The notes under the pieces: model-generated | The model's input: only the letters and a program-made list of their open reading frames with translations | Database searches by the model: none | Told to the model about the DNA's origin: nothing | Position numbers and translations under genes: made by a program | Part shown: in pieces, positions 23,981-32,327 of the stretch | Layout: each line of letters opens with the position of its first letter | How positions within the stretch are numbered: the first letter of the stretch is position 1 | Source: an uncultured Actinomycetes bacterium | GTDB taxonomy: Bacteria > Actinomycetota > Acidimicrobiia > Acidimicrobiales > Microtrichaceae | Reading direction: 5' to 3' | Assembly: GCA_903852755.1 (NCBI GenBank) | Contig: CAINRS010000055.1 | Location: forward strand, 1-41,950 | Length of the DNA: 41,950 nucleotides

Positions 23981-25786
23981 ATGATCGAGGTCGACGAGAC
24001 ACCCCCGGAGGGACTGCTCGACCGGCTGCGCCAACGCGTCCGACGTGACGTGCAGCAGGCCACCGTCGATCCTGCGGTCCGGCCCGTCGGCGACTTCGAC
24101 CTGGACGAGATCGTCGCACGGGACCAGATCGCGGCGTTCACACCGCTCGTGACGGCGTCACGTCTGGCGACGTCGATCGTGACCGTCCTGCTCGTGAGCA
24201 CCTCGGCCGAGGCGGCTTCGCGGCCGCTGCAGCTGTGGACCACGGTGCTCGTCGCCTACGCCGTGTTCCGGTCGTTCCGGCCGGTCCGCTACTCGAACGA
24301 CACGACCTCGCTCCTTCGGGTGGTGGCGGAGCTCGGACTGCACCTCGCGGCCATCGTCGCCACGGGTGGGTGGGGCTCACCGCTCATCCTCATGCTGTTG
24401 ACGGCGGTGATGATCGCCGGTCTGGCCCGAGGGTTCGCCTTCTCGATCCGCGTCGCGGTGGCCACGGTCGTCGCAGTGTCGGTACCGACCATGGCTGCGG
24501 CGGCCGTTCCCCGGGATGCAGTGCTCGAATCGATGTCCTGGGGGGCGATCATCGTCTTGGTGGCCATCACCGCCGGGTACGCCCGACGGATCTCGGGCGA
24601 GGCAGACCGGGACCGGACGCTCGCGATCGGACGGCTGCACCGACTGTCCGACGCCAACGAGTTGCTCTACTCGCTCCACCAGGTGACCCAGTCGCTCCCG
24701 GCCTCACTGGACCTCAACGACGTGCTCGACTCGACCCTCCAGCGGCTCAAGTCGTTCGTGACCTGCGATGCCGTCGCCGTCCTGCTCTTCGATGAGACCG
24801 ACGGCCAGTGGGACGTGGCCCGCAACCATGGCCTGCACCTGCCCGCCCGTCTCGGACCGACCGAACTGCCCGACGGCCTGCGCCAGGCCATGGCCACCGA
24901 GTCGACCCAGACCGTGGCGGATCTGTCACTCGTACCCGGCGGTGGCCTGCTCGGCCGAGCGGGTTCGGGCATCTACGGGGTCCTCACCTCCCGGGGTGCG
25001 GTCATCGGGCTGCTGGCGGTCGAGCGTTCCCGGCCAGGCCACATCGACGACCGGGACGTGGAGGTGGTGACCGGATTCGTGGAGCCGGCAGCGCTCGCCA
25101 TCGACAACGCCCGGTGGTTCACCCGGCTCCGGACCGTCGGCGCCGACGAGGAACGAACCCGGATCGCCCGTGACCTGCACGACCGCATCGGCCAGTCGCT
25201 CGCCTACCTGGCCTTCGAGCTCGATCGTCTGGTCGCCCGGGACGAGACTGGAGAGCGCATCTCGGGCGAACTCGGGCAGCTCCGGGAGGACGTCCGGGGC
25301 GTCATCCGGGAGGTGCGCGACACGCTCTACGACCTGCGGACGGACGTGTCCGAGACCACCGGCATCGCCGAGGTGCTCGAGCAGTACGCAGAGCGGGTCC
25401 GTGAGCGCAGCAGCCTGCACGTGCAGCTGGACGCCGACCACGACGCCCGACTCCCGATCCTGCAGGAACGCGAGATGTGGCGGGTCGCCCAGGAGTCGCT
25501 CGCCAACGTCGAACGACACGCCCACGCGACAGCCGTCCGGATCATCTGGCGGTGCGACGGTGTGCGGGCCGTGATCGACATCACGGACAACGGGATCGGC
25601 TTCAACCAGGACCGCGCCGGCCGCCTCGACTCCTACGGGGTGCTCGGCATGCGGGAGCGCGCCTCGAGCATCGGGGCGACGCTCGAGATCCACAGCGCCC
25701 CCGGGCGCGGCACGAGGGTGCGCTGCATCCTCGACCCCACCACGTCCGTCGACCACCGGCGCACCCACCAGGAGGCCCACCAATGA
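23981..25786 (+). CDS. Sensor histidine kinase, NarL/LuxR-partner type, with GAF domain
   Basis: A 601-residue membrane sensor. About five membrane helices lie between residues 52 and 200, a GAF domain at about 240-380, and a HisKA_3 dimerisation domain with phospho-accepting His400 in Ile-Ala-Arg-Asp-Leu-His-Asp-Arg-Ile-Gly. A HATPase domain follows (about 480-590), with Glu-Arg-His-Ala-His-Ala, Asp-Asn-Gly-Ile-Gly-Phe and Gly-Met-Arg-Glu-Arg. Its stop codon overlaps the start of the response regulator gene (ATGA). The GAF domain may bind a small molecule or a cofactor, but no haem-ligand motif is clear. The signal is unknown. Confidence 0.9.
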   Translation: MIEVDETPPEGLLDRLRQRVRRDVQQATVDPAVRPVGDFDLDEIVARDQIAAFTPLVTASRLATSIVTVLLVSTSAEAASRPLQLWTTVLVAYAVFRSFRPVRYSNDTTSLLRVVAELGLHLAAIVATGGWGSPLILMLLTAVMIAGLARGFAFSIRVAVATVVAVSVPTMAAAAVPRDAVLESMSWGAIIVLVAITAGYARRISGEADRDRTLAIGRLHRLSDANELLYSLHQVTQSLPASLDLNDVLDSTLQRLKSFVTCDAVAVLLFDETDGQWDVARNHGLHLPARLGPTELPDGLRQAMATESTQTVADLSLVPGGGLLGRAGSGIYGVLTSRGAVIGLLAVERSRPGHIDDRDVEVVTGFVEPAALAIDNARWFTRLRTVGADEERTRIARDLHDRIGQSLAYLAFELDRLVARDETGERISGELGQLREDVRGVIREVRDTLYDLRTDVSETTGIAEVLEQYAERVRERSSLHVQLDADHDARLPILQEREMWRVAQESLANVERHAHATAVRIIWRCDGVRAVIDITDNGIGFNQDRAGRLDSYGVLGMRERASSIGATLEIHSAPGRGTRVRCILDPTTSVDHRRTHQEAHQ

Positions 25787-26430
25787 CCATCAGGCTGATG
25801 CTCGCCGACGACCACCGGATGCTCCGTGAGGGGCTCCAACGCTCCATGACCGACGCCGGGTTCGACGTCGTGGCGCAGGCGGCGGACGGCGTGGAGGCGG
25901 TCCGACTGGCCGCCGAGACCTCACCGGACGTGATCCTCATGGACGTGACGATGCCGACCTGCGACGGCATCGAGGCCTGCCGGCAGATCAAGGCCGCCGG
26001 CGGTTCCGCCCGGATCGTGATGCTGACCATGCACGCCGACCAGGACGTGCTGACCAGCGCGATCCGCGCCGGAGCGATCGGCTACCTGACCAAGGACAGC
26101 GCCACGTGGGAGATCGCCGATGCGGTGCGGCTCGCCGCCGAGGGCGACACGGTCCTGTCACCGCAGCTCGCACGCTCCATGCTGGCCGAGGTCCGGCGGG
26201 TGGATGACCCCGTTCACCCCGCCGAGGAGCACATCGTGTCCAAGCGCGAGGAGGAGGTCCTCCAGTTGATCGCGGACGGATGCTCGACCGACGAGGTGGC
26301 CGACCGGCTCTTCATCTCGCAGAAGACCGTCAAGAACCACCTGGCGTCGATCTACCAGAAGCTCGACGCACGTGACCGGACCCAAGCGGTGCTCCGGGCC
26401 GTCCGCCTCGGCATCGTGTCGCTCGACTAG
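25783..26430 (+). CDS. Response regulator, NarL/LuxR family
   Basis: A 215-residue two-domain regulator. The receiver domain (1-120) has the acidic pair Asp9-Asp10, phospho-accepting Asp54 in Leu-Met-Asp-Val-Thr-Met-Pro, and Lys104. A LuxR-type helix-turn-helix (about 152-212) contains Ser-Lys-Arg-Glu-Glu-Glu-Val-Leu and Ser-Gln-Lys-Thr-Val-Lys-Asn-His. GGAGG precedes the ATG, which overlaps the kinase stop, so the two are a coupled pair. The target is not known; the pilin gene 139 bp downstream is the nearest candidate. Confidence 0.94.
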   Translation: MTIRLMLADDHRMLREGLQRSMTDAGFDVVAQAADGVEAVRLAAETSPDVILMDVTMPTCDGIEACRQIKAAGGSARIVMLTMHADQDVLTSAIRAGAIGYLTKDSATWEIADAVRLAAEGDTVLSPQLARSMLAEVRRVDDPVHPAEEHIVSKREEEVLQLIADGCSTDEVADRLFISQKTVKNHLASIYQKLDARDRTQAVLRAVRLGIVSLD

Positions 26431-26568
26431 GTCACGCGAACAATTTCTCGATTGGGCCGAAAGAATCACTCAAGGTCCTCGAGCAGCCCGTCGATAGAAG
26501 CTCTACCGGGACACGTCGGAACGGGACCCGGGGGACACAACCACTCACCACACACTGGAGACACCGAC
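26431..26568. promoter_or_regulatory. Upstream region of the pilin gene
   Basis: 138 bp between the response regulator stop and the pilin ATG. The first 40 bases are unusually AT-rich for this genome (AACAATTTCTCGATT), which fits a regulated promoter. No certain -10/-35 pair or riboswitch fold was recognised. Confidence 0.35.
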
Positions 26569-26748
26569 ATGATCCACATCGACTTCCTCAAGGCCTGGAT
26601 CGCCAGCCACACCCGCACCGAGCGGGGCGCCTCGCTGGTGGAGTACGCACTGCTGGTGGCGCTGATCGCAGTCGTCTGCATCGCCGCTGTCACCCTGTTG
26701 GGCGGGAACATCAGCGACCGCTTCGACAGCGTCGGCTCCTCGGTCTGA
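26569..26748 (+). CDS. Flp/Tad-type class III pilin
   Basis: A 59-residue prepilin. The short N-terminal leader ends in Glu-Arg-Gly, and the mature part begins Ala-Ser-Leu-Val-Glu-Tyr-Ala-Leu-Leu. This carries the conserved Glu at +5 and adjacent Tyr of Flp pilins, followed by a hydrophobic helix of about 20 residues and a short C-terminal tail. A prepilin peptidase would cleave after Gly. GGAG lies 8 nt before the ATG and a strong terminator follows. No other tad/cpa assembly gene is in the window. Confidence 0.9.
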   Translation: MIHIDFLKAWIASHTRTERGASLVEYALLVALIAVVCIAAVTLLGGNISDRFDSVGSSV

Positions 26749-26771
26749 CCGACGACACAACAGAGATCCCT

Positions 26772-26811
26772 CGGATCGGGGAGCGGGCCTGCGGGTCCGC
26801 TCCCCGATCCG
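26772..26811. terminator. Strong hairpin terminator after the pilin gene
   Basis: A perfect 15-bp stem (CGGATCGGGGAGCGG at 26772-26786 with 26797-26811) and a 10-nt loop. It separates the pilin gene from the nitroreductase gene. Confidence 0.85.
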
Positions 26812-26819
26812 CGTCCGGG

Positions 26820-26825
26820 TACCGT
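26820..26825 (+). promoter_or_regulatory. -10 element of the nitroreductase gene (leaderless)
   Basis: TACCGT followed by 6 nt and GTG. It lies just after the pilin terminator, so the nitroreductase has its own promoter. Confidence 0.45.
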
Positions 26826-26831
26826 GAGGTC

Positions 26832-27476
26832 GTGCAACTCGACCCGGATCAACTGCTCACCACGACGCGCTCCGTTCGCAAGCGTCTCGATCTGGACCGG
26901 CCGGTGGAGCGCTCCGTGATCGAGGAGTGCCTCGACCTGGCCGTGCAGGCGCCGACCGGTTCGAACTCACAGGGATGGCACTGGGTGGTGGTGACGGACC
27001 CGGCGACCAAGGCCGAGCTCGCCCGGATGTACGCCGAGCACTTCGACCCCTACATCGCCATGGGCGACGGCCTGCAGCTCTACGCCGCCGACGACACCCG
27101 GACCCGGCGCAAGGACGCGGTGTCGTCCTCGGCCCGGTACCTGCGGGAGCACTTCGCCGAGGTACCCGCCATGGTGGTCCCGTGCCTGTGGGGCCGACTG
27201 CCCGAACAGTCCGACACCTTCACGCAGGCCAGTTTCTGGGGTTCGATCCTGCCGGCGGTGTGGAGTTTCATGCTGGCGTTGCGCTCACGTGGGCTCGGCA
27301 GCGCCTGGACGACGCTGCACCTGCCGTCGGAGCGCGAGGCAGCGGAGCTGCTCGGGATCCCCTACGACCGCGTGACGCAGGCCGGGTTGTTCCCCGTCGC
27401 CTACACCATCGGGACGGACTTCCGCCCGGCCCCCCGCCTGCCGCTGTCGGAGGTCGTCCACTGGGAACGGTGGTGA
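26832..27476 (+). CDS. Nitroreductase family protein
   Basis: A 214-residue FMN enzyme. The N-terminal Thr-Thr-Thr-Arg-Ser-Val-Arg-Lys-Arg matches the Arg-Ser-x-Arg FMN-phosphate site. Ala-Pro-Thr-Gly-Ser-Asn-Ser-Gln-Gly-Trp follows as the FMN loop, with Gly-Leu-Gly-Ser-Ala-Trp at the C-terminal half. Such proteins reduce nitro-aromatics, quinones or other electron acceptors using NAD(P)H, and the physiological substrate cannot be read from sequence. The GTG start is supported by the -10 box 6 nt upstream. It is convergent with the GntR gene. Confidence 0.85.
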   Translation: MQLDPDQLLTTTRSVRKRLDLDRPVERSVIEECLDLAVQAPTGSNSQGWHWVVVTDPATKAELARMYAEHFDPYIAMGDGLQLYAADDTRTRRKDAVSSSARYLREHFAEVPAMVVPCLWGRLPEQSDTFTQASFWGSILPAVWSFMLALRSRGLGSAWTTLHLPSEREAAELLGIPYDRVTQAGLFPVAYTIGTDFRPAPRLPLSEVVHWERW

Positions 27477-27492
27477 GCACGACGACGCAGCG

Positions 27493-27510
27493 GTGAGGTC
27501 GGGACCTCAC
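27493..27510. terminator. Palindromic hairpin between convergent nitroreductase and gntR genes
   Basis: GTGAGGTC and GACCTCAC form an 8-bp palindrome with GG in the centre. It contains the stop codon of the GntR gene and lies 17 bp after the nitroreductase stop. Confidence 0.55.
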
Positions 27511-28238
27511 TCGACGAGGCGCAAGCCGGCCGGGTCCACCGCGAGGTCGCCGACCGGGAGGTCCACGACGAACCGGGTGCGGTGACCGGGGAACACGTGC
27601 TCGGAGACCAGCACCGCACGACCGTCCACCGACCGTGTCACCCGTTCGGCGACCAGGACGGGTGCACCCACCGGGATCCCGAGCAGTTCGGCCTGTGCGG
27701 TGCCGGCCGCGTCGGCGCCGATCGACTGGGTGGCGCCACCGATGGCGACGGGCAGTTGCTCGAGGAACGAGGAGCGCTCCACGTCGTCACGGCTGAGCCC
27801 GCCACCCAGGTCCTCGGGGCACCAGGCCGTCACGACGGCGAACGGCTGGCCGTCCGCCAGGTTGAGCCGCCGGACCTCGAGCACGTTCGTGGTCCCGAGC
27901 AGTGCGGCGACCCGATCCGGGGGCGCCACGAAGCCGAACGAGAGGATCCGGCGGCCCGACCTGACTCCGGCGGTGGCGAGCTGCCGGTCCAGCGTCTCGA
28001 GCCGGGAGAGGTCCTGTCGGAGCGGTTCGGCGGCGACGAGCCAACCGAACCCCTGACGTGACTCGACCAGGCCGTCGCGGCGCAGTTCCTCGAGCGCCCT
28101 GCGAACCGTGACCCGGCTCACCCCGTAGTGGGCCGAGAGCGCCGCCTCTGACGGCAGGACGCCGGTGCCGGCGAACTCGGCGACACCCAGTCGCATCCGC
28201 AGGTCCTCGGCGACGGACTGGTACCGGATCACCCGCAC
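27507..28238 (-). CDS. GntR family regulator, HutC/UTRA type
   Basis: A 243-residue repressor-type protein. A winged helix-turn-helix fills residues 1-70 (Leu-Pro-Ser-Glu-Ala-Ala-Leu-Ser and [10 protein letters not shown]). A UTRA ligand domain follows (about 85-240; [10 protein letters not shown]). The gene is divergent from aconitase, and the spacer holds two direct ACTTGTAT repeats overlapping its own -10 box. Control of itself and of aconitase is therefore likely. The ligand is unknown; UTRA domains often bind sugars, histidine-pathway intermediates or other small metabolites. Confidence 0.88.
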   Translation of the reverse strand: MRVIRYQSVAEDLRMRLGVAEFAGTGVLPSEAALSAHYGVSRVTVRRALEELRRDGLVESRQGFGWLVAAEPLRQDLSRLETLDRQLATAGVRSGRRILSFGFVAPPDRVAALLGTTNVLEVRRLNLADGQPFAVVTAWCPEDLGGGLSRDDVERSSFLEQLPVAIGGATQSIGADAAGTAQAELLGIPVGAPVLVAERVTRSVDGRAVLVSEHVFPGHRTRFVVDLPVGDLAVDPAGLRLVE

Positions 28239-28257
28239 ACTTGTATGCTACTTGTAT
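28239..28257. promoter_or_regulatory. Operator-like direct repeats between gntR and aconitase genes
   Basis: ACTTGTAT occurs at 28239-28246 and 28250-28257, 11 bp apart. The half-site resembles the CTTGTAT half of HutC-type operators. The first copy lies between the GntR -10 box and its GTG; TATGCT (28244-28249) is a plausible aconitase -10 on the plus strand, so a bound repressor could block both promoters. Confidence 0.6.
28245..28250 (-). promoter_or_regulatory. -10 element of the GntR gene (leaderless)
   Basis: TAGCAT on the minus strand followed by 6 nt and GTG. It lies inside the repeat block, consistent with autoregulation. Confidence 0.5.
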
Positions 28258-28294
28258 CACTCATCAACCGACACCCGAACCGACGGAGCGCTCC

Positions 28295-30610
28295 GTGTCC
28301 GACCAGTCCCCACCCGCCTCCTCCTCACCCGCTTCCTCGTCTCCCGCTGCGAGCACCCCGGTGCGACTCGTCGAGGAGGTGTACGCCCGCTTCGCCGAGC
28401 GCGTTCCCGCCGTGCGGGAACGGCTGGGTCGGCCGCTGACGCTCGCCGAGAAGATCCTCGTCGCACACCTCGACGATCCTGCGGCCACCTTCGAGCGGGG
28501 CGTCACGTACGACGACCTGCGCCCCGACCGGGTCGCGATGCAGGACGCAACGGCCCAGATGGCGCTGCTCCAGTTCATGACGGCGGGCCTGGACCAGGTG
28601 GCGGTCCCCTCGACGGTCCACTGCGACCACCTGATCCAGGCCAAGGAGAACGGACGGGTCGACCTGCTCGCCGCCGAGGCCGGCAACGCCGAGGTCTACG
28701 ACTTCCTCGAGTCGGTCTCGGCCCGGTACGGGATCGGCTTCTGGAAGCCGGGTTCCGGGATCATCCACCAGGTCGTCCTGGAGCAGTACGCCTTCCCGGG
28801 CGGGATGATGGTGGGCACCGACAGCCACACGCCCAACGCCGGCGGACTCGGCATGGTCGCCATCGGCGTGGGTGGCGCCGACGCCGTCGACGTGATGACC
28901 GGGTTCCCGTTCAACCTGCGCTGGCCCAAGCTCATCGGCGTCCACCTGACCGGCGAACTCGACGGCTGGTCCTCACCCAAGGACGTGATCCTGAAGGTCG
29001 CCGAGATCCTGACCGTCAAGGGTGGGACGGGTGCCATCGTCGAGTACTTCGGTCCGGGCGCCGAGAGCATCTCCTGCACGGGCAAGGCCACGATCTGCAA
29101 CATGGGCGCCGAGATCGGTGCGACCACCTCGGTGTTCGGCTACGACGAGTCCATGGCCCGGTACCTCCGGGCGACGGACCGCAGTGAGATCGCCGCGGCC
29201 GCCGACGCGGCACGCGCCGACCTGCGCAGCGACGACGCCGTCCTGGCCGACCCCGCGCCGTACTACGACGAGCTCATCGAAATCGACCTGTCCACCCTGT
29301 CGCCGCACATCAACGGTCCGGCGACCCCCGATCTGGCCCGGCCGGTGAGTCGACTCGCCGAGGACGCCCGGGCCGCCGGTTGGCCGCTCGAGATCTCCGC
29401 GGCCCTCGTCGGGTCGTGCACCAACTCGAGCTACGAGGACATCACCCGTGCGGCCTCGGTCCTGCGACACGCCGCCGCGAACGGACTGTCGGTGCAGACC
29501 CCCCTGCTCGTCACCCCCGGTTCCGAGCAGATCCGGGCGACCATCGAGCGGGACGGCCTGCTCGAGGTGTTCGAGGACGCCGGTGCGACGGTGCTGGCCA
29601 ACGCCTGCGGACCATGCATCGGCCAGTGGTCGCGCCCCGAGTCGGTGACGTCCGAGCCGAACACGATCGTCACCTCGTACAACCGGAACTTCCCCAAGCG
29701 CAACGACGGATCGGTGAACACCCTGGCATTCGTCACCTCCCCGGAGACGGTCGTGGCCCTGGCGCTCGCCGGGACGCTCGACTTCGACCCGACCTCGGAC
29801 ACCCTCACCAACGCCGACGGCGACCAGGTCCGTCTGCAGGTGCCCGCCGGGGAGGAACTGCCGTCGGCCGGGTTCGACCCGGGCGCATCGGGGTTCATCG
29901 CACCACCGGAGGACGGGTCCTCGATCGAGGTCGTGGTCCGACCCGACTCGGAGCGTCTCCAGCTGCTCGAACCGTTCGCCCCGTGGGACGGCGAGGACTA
30001 CCTCGACCTGCCCATCCTGTTGAAGGCCGCCGGGAAGTGCACCACCGACCACATCTCCATGGCGGGTCCGTGGCTCAAGTACCGCGGCCACCTCGAGAAC
30101 ATCTCGGGCAACCTCTTCCTCGGTGCGATCAACGCCTTCACCGGTGCCGCCGGGGAGGGGGTCGACCAGCTCGACGGACAGGTCAAGGCGTTCCCCGAGA
30201 TCGCCCGCCACTACCACTCCGCCGGGCAGCGCTGGGTCGCCGTCGGCGACGAGAACTGGGGTGAGGGCTCGTCCCGTGAGCACGCAGCGATGGAGCCGCG
30301 CTTCCGCGGCTGCGTGGCGATCATCGTCCGGTCCTTCGCCCGGATCCACGAGGCGAACCTCAAGAAGCAGGGCGTGCTGCCGCTCACCTTCGCCGATCCC
30401 GCCACCTACGACGCAGTGGGCCAGGACGACAGGATCAGCATCGTCGGACTGGCGGACCTCGCACCCGGCCGACCGGTGCGCTGCGTGCTGCACCGCTCCG
30501 ACGGCACCACGCTCGAGTTCGAGGCGAACCACACGATGAGCGACGAGCACATCGAGTGGTTCCGGGCCGGGTCGGCACTCAACATCATCCGGGGACGCAC
30601 CGGGGGCTGA
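28295..30610 (+). CDS. acn: Aconitate hydratase (mitochondrial-type aconitase)
   Basis: A 771-residue TCA-cycle enzyme that converts citrate to isocitrate. The first 25 residues are Ser/Pro/Ala-rich and not part of the fold. The [4Fe-4S] ligands are in Gly-Ser-Cys-Thr-Asn-Ser-Ser and Ala-Cys-Gly-Pro-Cys-Ile-Gly-Gln-Trp. Active-site stretches Gly-Thr-Asp-Ser-His-Thr-Pro-Asn and Gly-Ser-Ser-Arg-Glu-His-Ala are intact. Overall it resembles the mitochondrial ACO2 type (about 750-780 residues) rather than the longer AcnA type (about 900). GGAG lies 6 nt before the GTG at 28295. Confidence 0.93.
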   Translation: MSDQSPPASSSPASSSPAASTPVRLVEEVYARFAERVPAVRERLGRPLTLAEKILVAHLDDPAATFERGVTYDDLRPDRVAMQDATAQMALLQFMTAGLDQVAVPSTVHCDHLIQAKENGRVDLLAAEAGNAEVYDFLESVSARYGIGFWKPGSGIIHQVVLEQYAFPGGMMVGTDSHTPNAGGLGMVAIGVGGADAVDVMTGFPFNLRWPKLIGVHLTGELDGWSSPKDVILKVAEILTVKGGTGAIVEYFGPGAESISCTGKATICNMGAEIGATTSVFGYDESMARYLRATDRSEIAAAADAARADLRSDDAVLADPAPYYDELIEIDLSTLSPHINGPATPDLARPVSRLAEDARAAGWPLEISAALVGSCTNSSYEDITRAASVLRHAAANGLSVQTPLLVTPGSEQIRATIERDGLLEVFEDAGATVLANACGPCIGQWSRPESVTSEPNTIVTSYNRNFPKRNDGSVNTLAFVTSPETVVALALAGTLDFDPTSDTLTNADGDQVRLQVPAGEELPSAGFDPGASGFIAPPEDGSSIEVVVRPDSERLQLLEPFAPWDGEDYLDLPILLKAAGKCTTDHISMAGPWLKYRGHLENISGNLFLGAINAFTGAAGEGVDQLDGQVKAFPEIARHYHSAGQRWVAVGDENWGEGSSREHAAMEPRFRGCVAIIVRSFARIHEANLKKQGVLPLTFADPATYDAVGQDDRISIVGLADLAPGRPVRCVLHRSDGTTLEFEANHTMSDEHIEWFRAGSALNIIRGRTGG

Positions 30611-30635
30611 GCCGGCGGCCCTCCGGCCGGGCTCA
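30608..30635. terminator. Hairpin over both stop codons of convergent acn and HAD-PlsC genes
   Basis: TGAGCC (30608-30613) pairs with GGCTCA (30630-30635), and inner GGCC/GGCC pairs close a 4-nt loop. The outer stem bases are the stop codons of the two genes. It is probably a bidirectional terminator. Confidence 0.5.
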
Positions 30636-32081
30636 GTCGGTCCCGGGCCGCCGCCGGGCCTCGTGCTGGCCGGCCTCGCCCACGTCGTCGGGAACCCGGC
30701 CGTCCGGGTAGGTCGACGCGAGCTCCTCACGGGTCGGGATGCGCGGCAGGTGGGCCTCGGCCGGGAGCAACTCGGTGATCGACCGCATGATGCGTTCGGT
30801 GTCGGCGTCGAGGTCGACCCCGTCGACGTGGAACGGTGCGCCCGCCCGGATCTGGACGTGCGGCGGGTCCCAGACGTTGGCCAGGTTGGGCACCTTTGCC
30901 GAGCGGGGCCAGACCGCCTCGGTCCCCCACAGTCCGACCGGGACGATCGGGGCGCCGGTCGCCGCGGCCAGCTTGGCTGCACCCCACCGACCGCGGAGCA
31001 CCGGGTCGAAGAACGCCGGGCCCCGTGGGATCGTCCCCTGCGGCATGAGTGCCACCAACTCGCCCGCGGCGAGCGCCTCACGGGCGAGCCGCAGCGGTTC
31101 CTCGGACCCGGTCCCCCGGTCCACCCGGATACCTCCCAGCGCCGTCGCCAGGTCGCCGATCAACGGAGCGTCGAAGACCTCCTTCTTCCCGAGGAACCGC
31201 ACCGGGCGACCTCGACGGGCGAGCAGGAACCCGACGGCGAGGACGTCGAAGTAGGAGCGGTGGTTGGCGACCAGGACGCCGGGCCCGTGGCGTGGGATCT
31301 GCTCGACACCGTCGAGCCGGAAGCGGACACCCGGGAACGCCTGCGGACGGGCCAGGAACTGCAGGATCTGCTGGGGCTCCACGCCCGCGAACTTGGGCAC
31401 CCCCGCCGGCAGGTCGAAGTGCACGACCGGCCACCTGCGCAGCGTGGCGATCACCAGCATCCGCGGGTCGGGGTTGACCGCCCTCGGGTGACCGACGATC
31501 GAGAGCAGCGGGACGTCGTAGTAGCTGTCGGAGTAGGCGTAGCTGACGTCGAGGTCCACACCGTTGCGACCCGCCCAGGCCGCCACCGAACGCGACTTCC
31601 CCTTCCCCCAGACGAACTCGCCCTCGATCGTTCCGTCGTATCGGTCGCCCCGGCGCCCGTAGACCGTCGCCACCATGTCGTCGAAGCCGACCAGCTCGGC
31701 GAACGGCTCGAGCAGGTCACGGGGGGTCGTCGTGGCGAGCACGACCCTGCGCCCGGCGGCCCGGTGCTCGGCGATCATCTGCTCGGCGTAGGGCAGCACC
31801 CGCTCGGCCAGGGGGACCGCTGCGTGCTCCGCCGCCTCGCGCACCAGGTCGACGGGCCAGCCGGATGCCGCCCGGGCGCCCTGGCGGGCCAGGAACATCG
31901 ACGGCAGGGTCTCCCCCACCAGGTCGAAGAACCGGAACGCCGCTCCCTCGACCGGGGACGCGTCGCCCCGGATCAGACCGACTCGGCGGAGCTGCTCGCC
32001 GAGGATCGGTCCGCTCGCTCCGAGCAGCAGGGTCCGGTCCAGGTCGAAGAACGCGGCTCCGCCGGAACGCTCGCTGGTCAC
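30633..32081 (-). CDS. HAD-IB phosphatase fused to 1-acylglycerol-3-phosphate acyltransferase (PlsC)
   Basis: A 482-residue two-domain protein. Residues 10-215 form a HAD-IB (SerB-like) phosphatase with nucleophile Asp13 and Asp15 in Phe-Phe-Asp-Leu-Asp-Arg-Thr, a Thr-Thr-Thr-Pro motif II region and Tyr-Ser-Asp-Ser for motif IV. Residues about 230-450 form a PlsC acyltransferase: His274 and Asp279 in Asn-His-Arg-Ser-Tyr-Phe-Asp, and a Gly-Thr-Ile-Pro-Arg-Gly block. The same fusion is known in mycobacteria (Rv2483c). It likely makes phosphatidic acid; the phosphatase substrate is open. GGAGG lies 8 nt before the GTG at 32081. A GTG at 32099 preceded by TAGCGT is another possible start. Confidence 0.87.
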   Translation of the reverse strand: MTSERSGGAAFFDLDRTLLLGASGPILGEQLRRVGLIRGDASPVEGAAFRFFDLVGETLPSMFLARQGARAASGWPVDLVREAAEHAAVPLAERVLPYAEQMIAEHRAAGRRVVLATTTPRDLLEPFAELVGFDDMVATVYGRRGDRYDGTIEGEFVWGKGKSRSVAAWAGRNGVDLDVSYAYSDSYYDVPLLSIVGHPRAVNPDPRMLVIATLRRWPVVHFDLPAGVPKFAGVEPQQILQFLARPQAFPGVRFRLDGVEQIPRHGPGVLVANHRSYFDVLAVGFLLARRGRPVRFLGKKEVFDAPLIGDLATALGGIRVDRGTGSEEPLRLAREALAAGELVALMPQGTIPRGPAFFDPVLRGRWGAAKLAAATGAPIVPVGLWGTEAVWPRSAKVPNLANVWDPPHVQIRAGAPFHVDGVDLDADTERIMRSITELLPAEAHLPRIPTREELASTYPDGRVPDDVGEAGQHEARRRPGTD

Positions 32082-32294
32082 TGGTCGGGCCTCCGGCACG
32101 GAGGCAACGCTAACCGCCTCGGGAGTACCCGAAAACGGCCGAAGGACCGGAGGGGGGGGATTCCGGTCCTTCAGCGGGCGCTCGGACCACAAGGGGCGGG
32201 GGGTCCGGCGCAGGCGGGCGGCTCGTGGAGGGGGAGGTGAGCCGCTCGCTGTATGTAGCAGTGAAGATACTCCAGTGGCGCGCATCAGTCACGC
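32082..32294. other. Spacer between HAD-PlsC and LysR genes, without a gene
   Basis: It holds the probable -10 of the HAD-PlsC gene (TAGCGT on the minus strand, 32107-32112) and a perfect 10-bp inverted repeat (GAAGGACCGG at 32141-32150 with 32163-32172) around a 12-nt G-rich loop. A GC-rich stretch follows, and then an AT-richer part near 32250-32294. The hairpin in a divergent spacer is unusual. Confidence 0.5.
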
Positions 32295-32316
32295 ATATCA
32301 AGGCGATACTTGATAT
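32295..32316. promoter_or_regulatory. Inverted repeat operator upstream of the LysR gene
   Basis: ATATCAAG and CTTGATAT (32295-32302 and 32309-32316) form a perfect 8-bp inverted repeat with a 6-bp centre, a typical LysR-type binding site. It overlaps the likely -10 element of the LysR gene, which suggests autoregulation. Confidence 0.65.
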
Positions 32317-32319
32317 CTT
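32314..32319 (+). promoter_or_regulatory. -10 element of the LysR gene (leaderless)
   Basis: TATCTT followed by 8 nt and ATG; it overlaps the right arm of the inverted repeat. Confidence 0.4.
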
Positions 32320-32327
32320 TCTCAGCG

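Noticed and set aside
26431-26568. Cyclic-di-GMP riboswitch in the pilin leader
   Set aside because: Searched because Flp pili are often under such control, but the conserved core of GEMM-type riboswitches was not found.
30663-32240. Plus-strand frame opposite the HAD-PlsC gene
   Set aside because: No family resemblance, and the minus strand carries both catalytic motifs.
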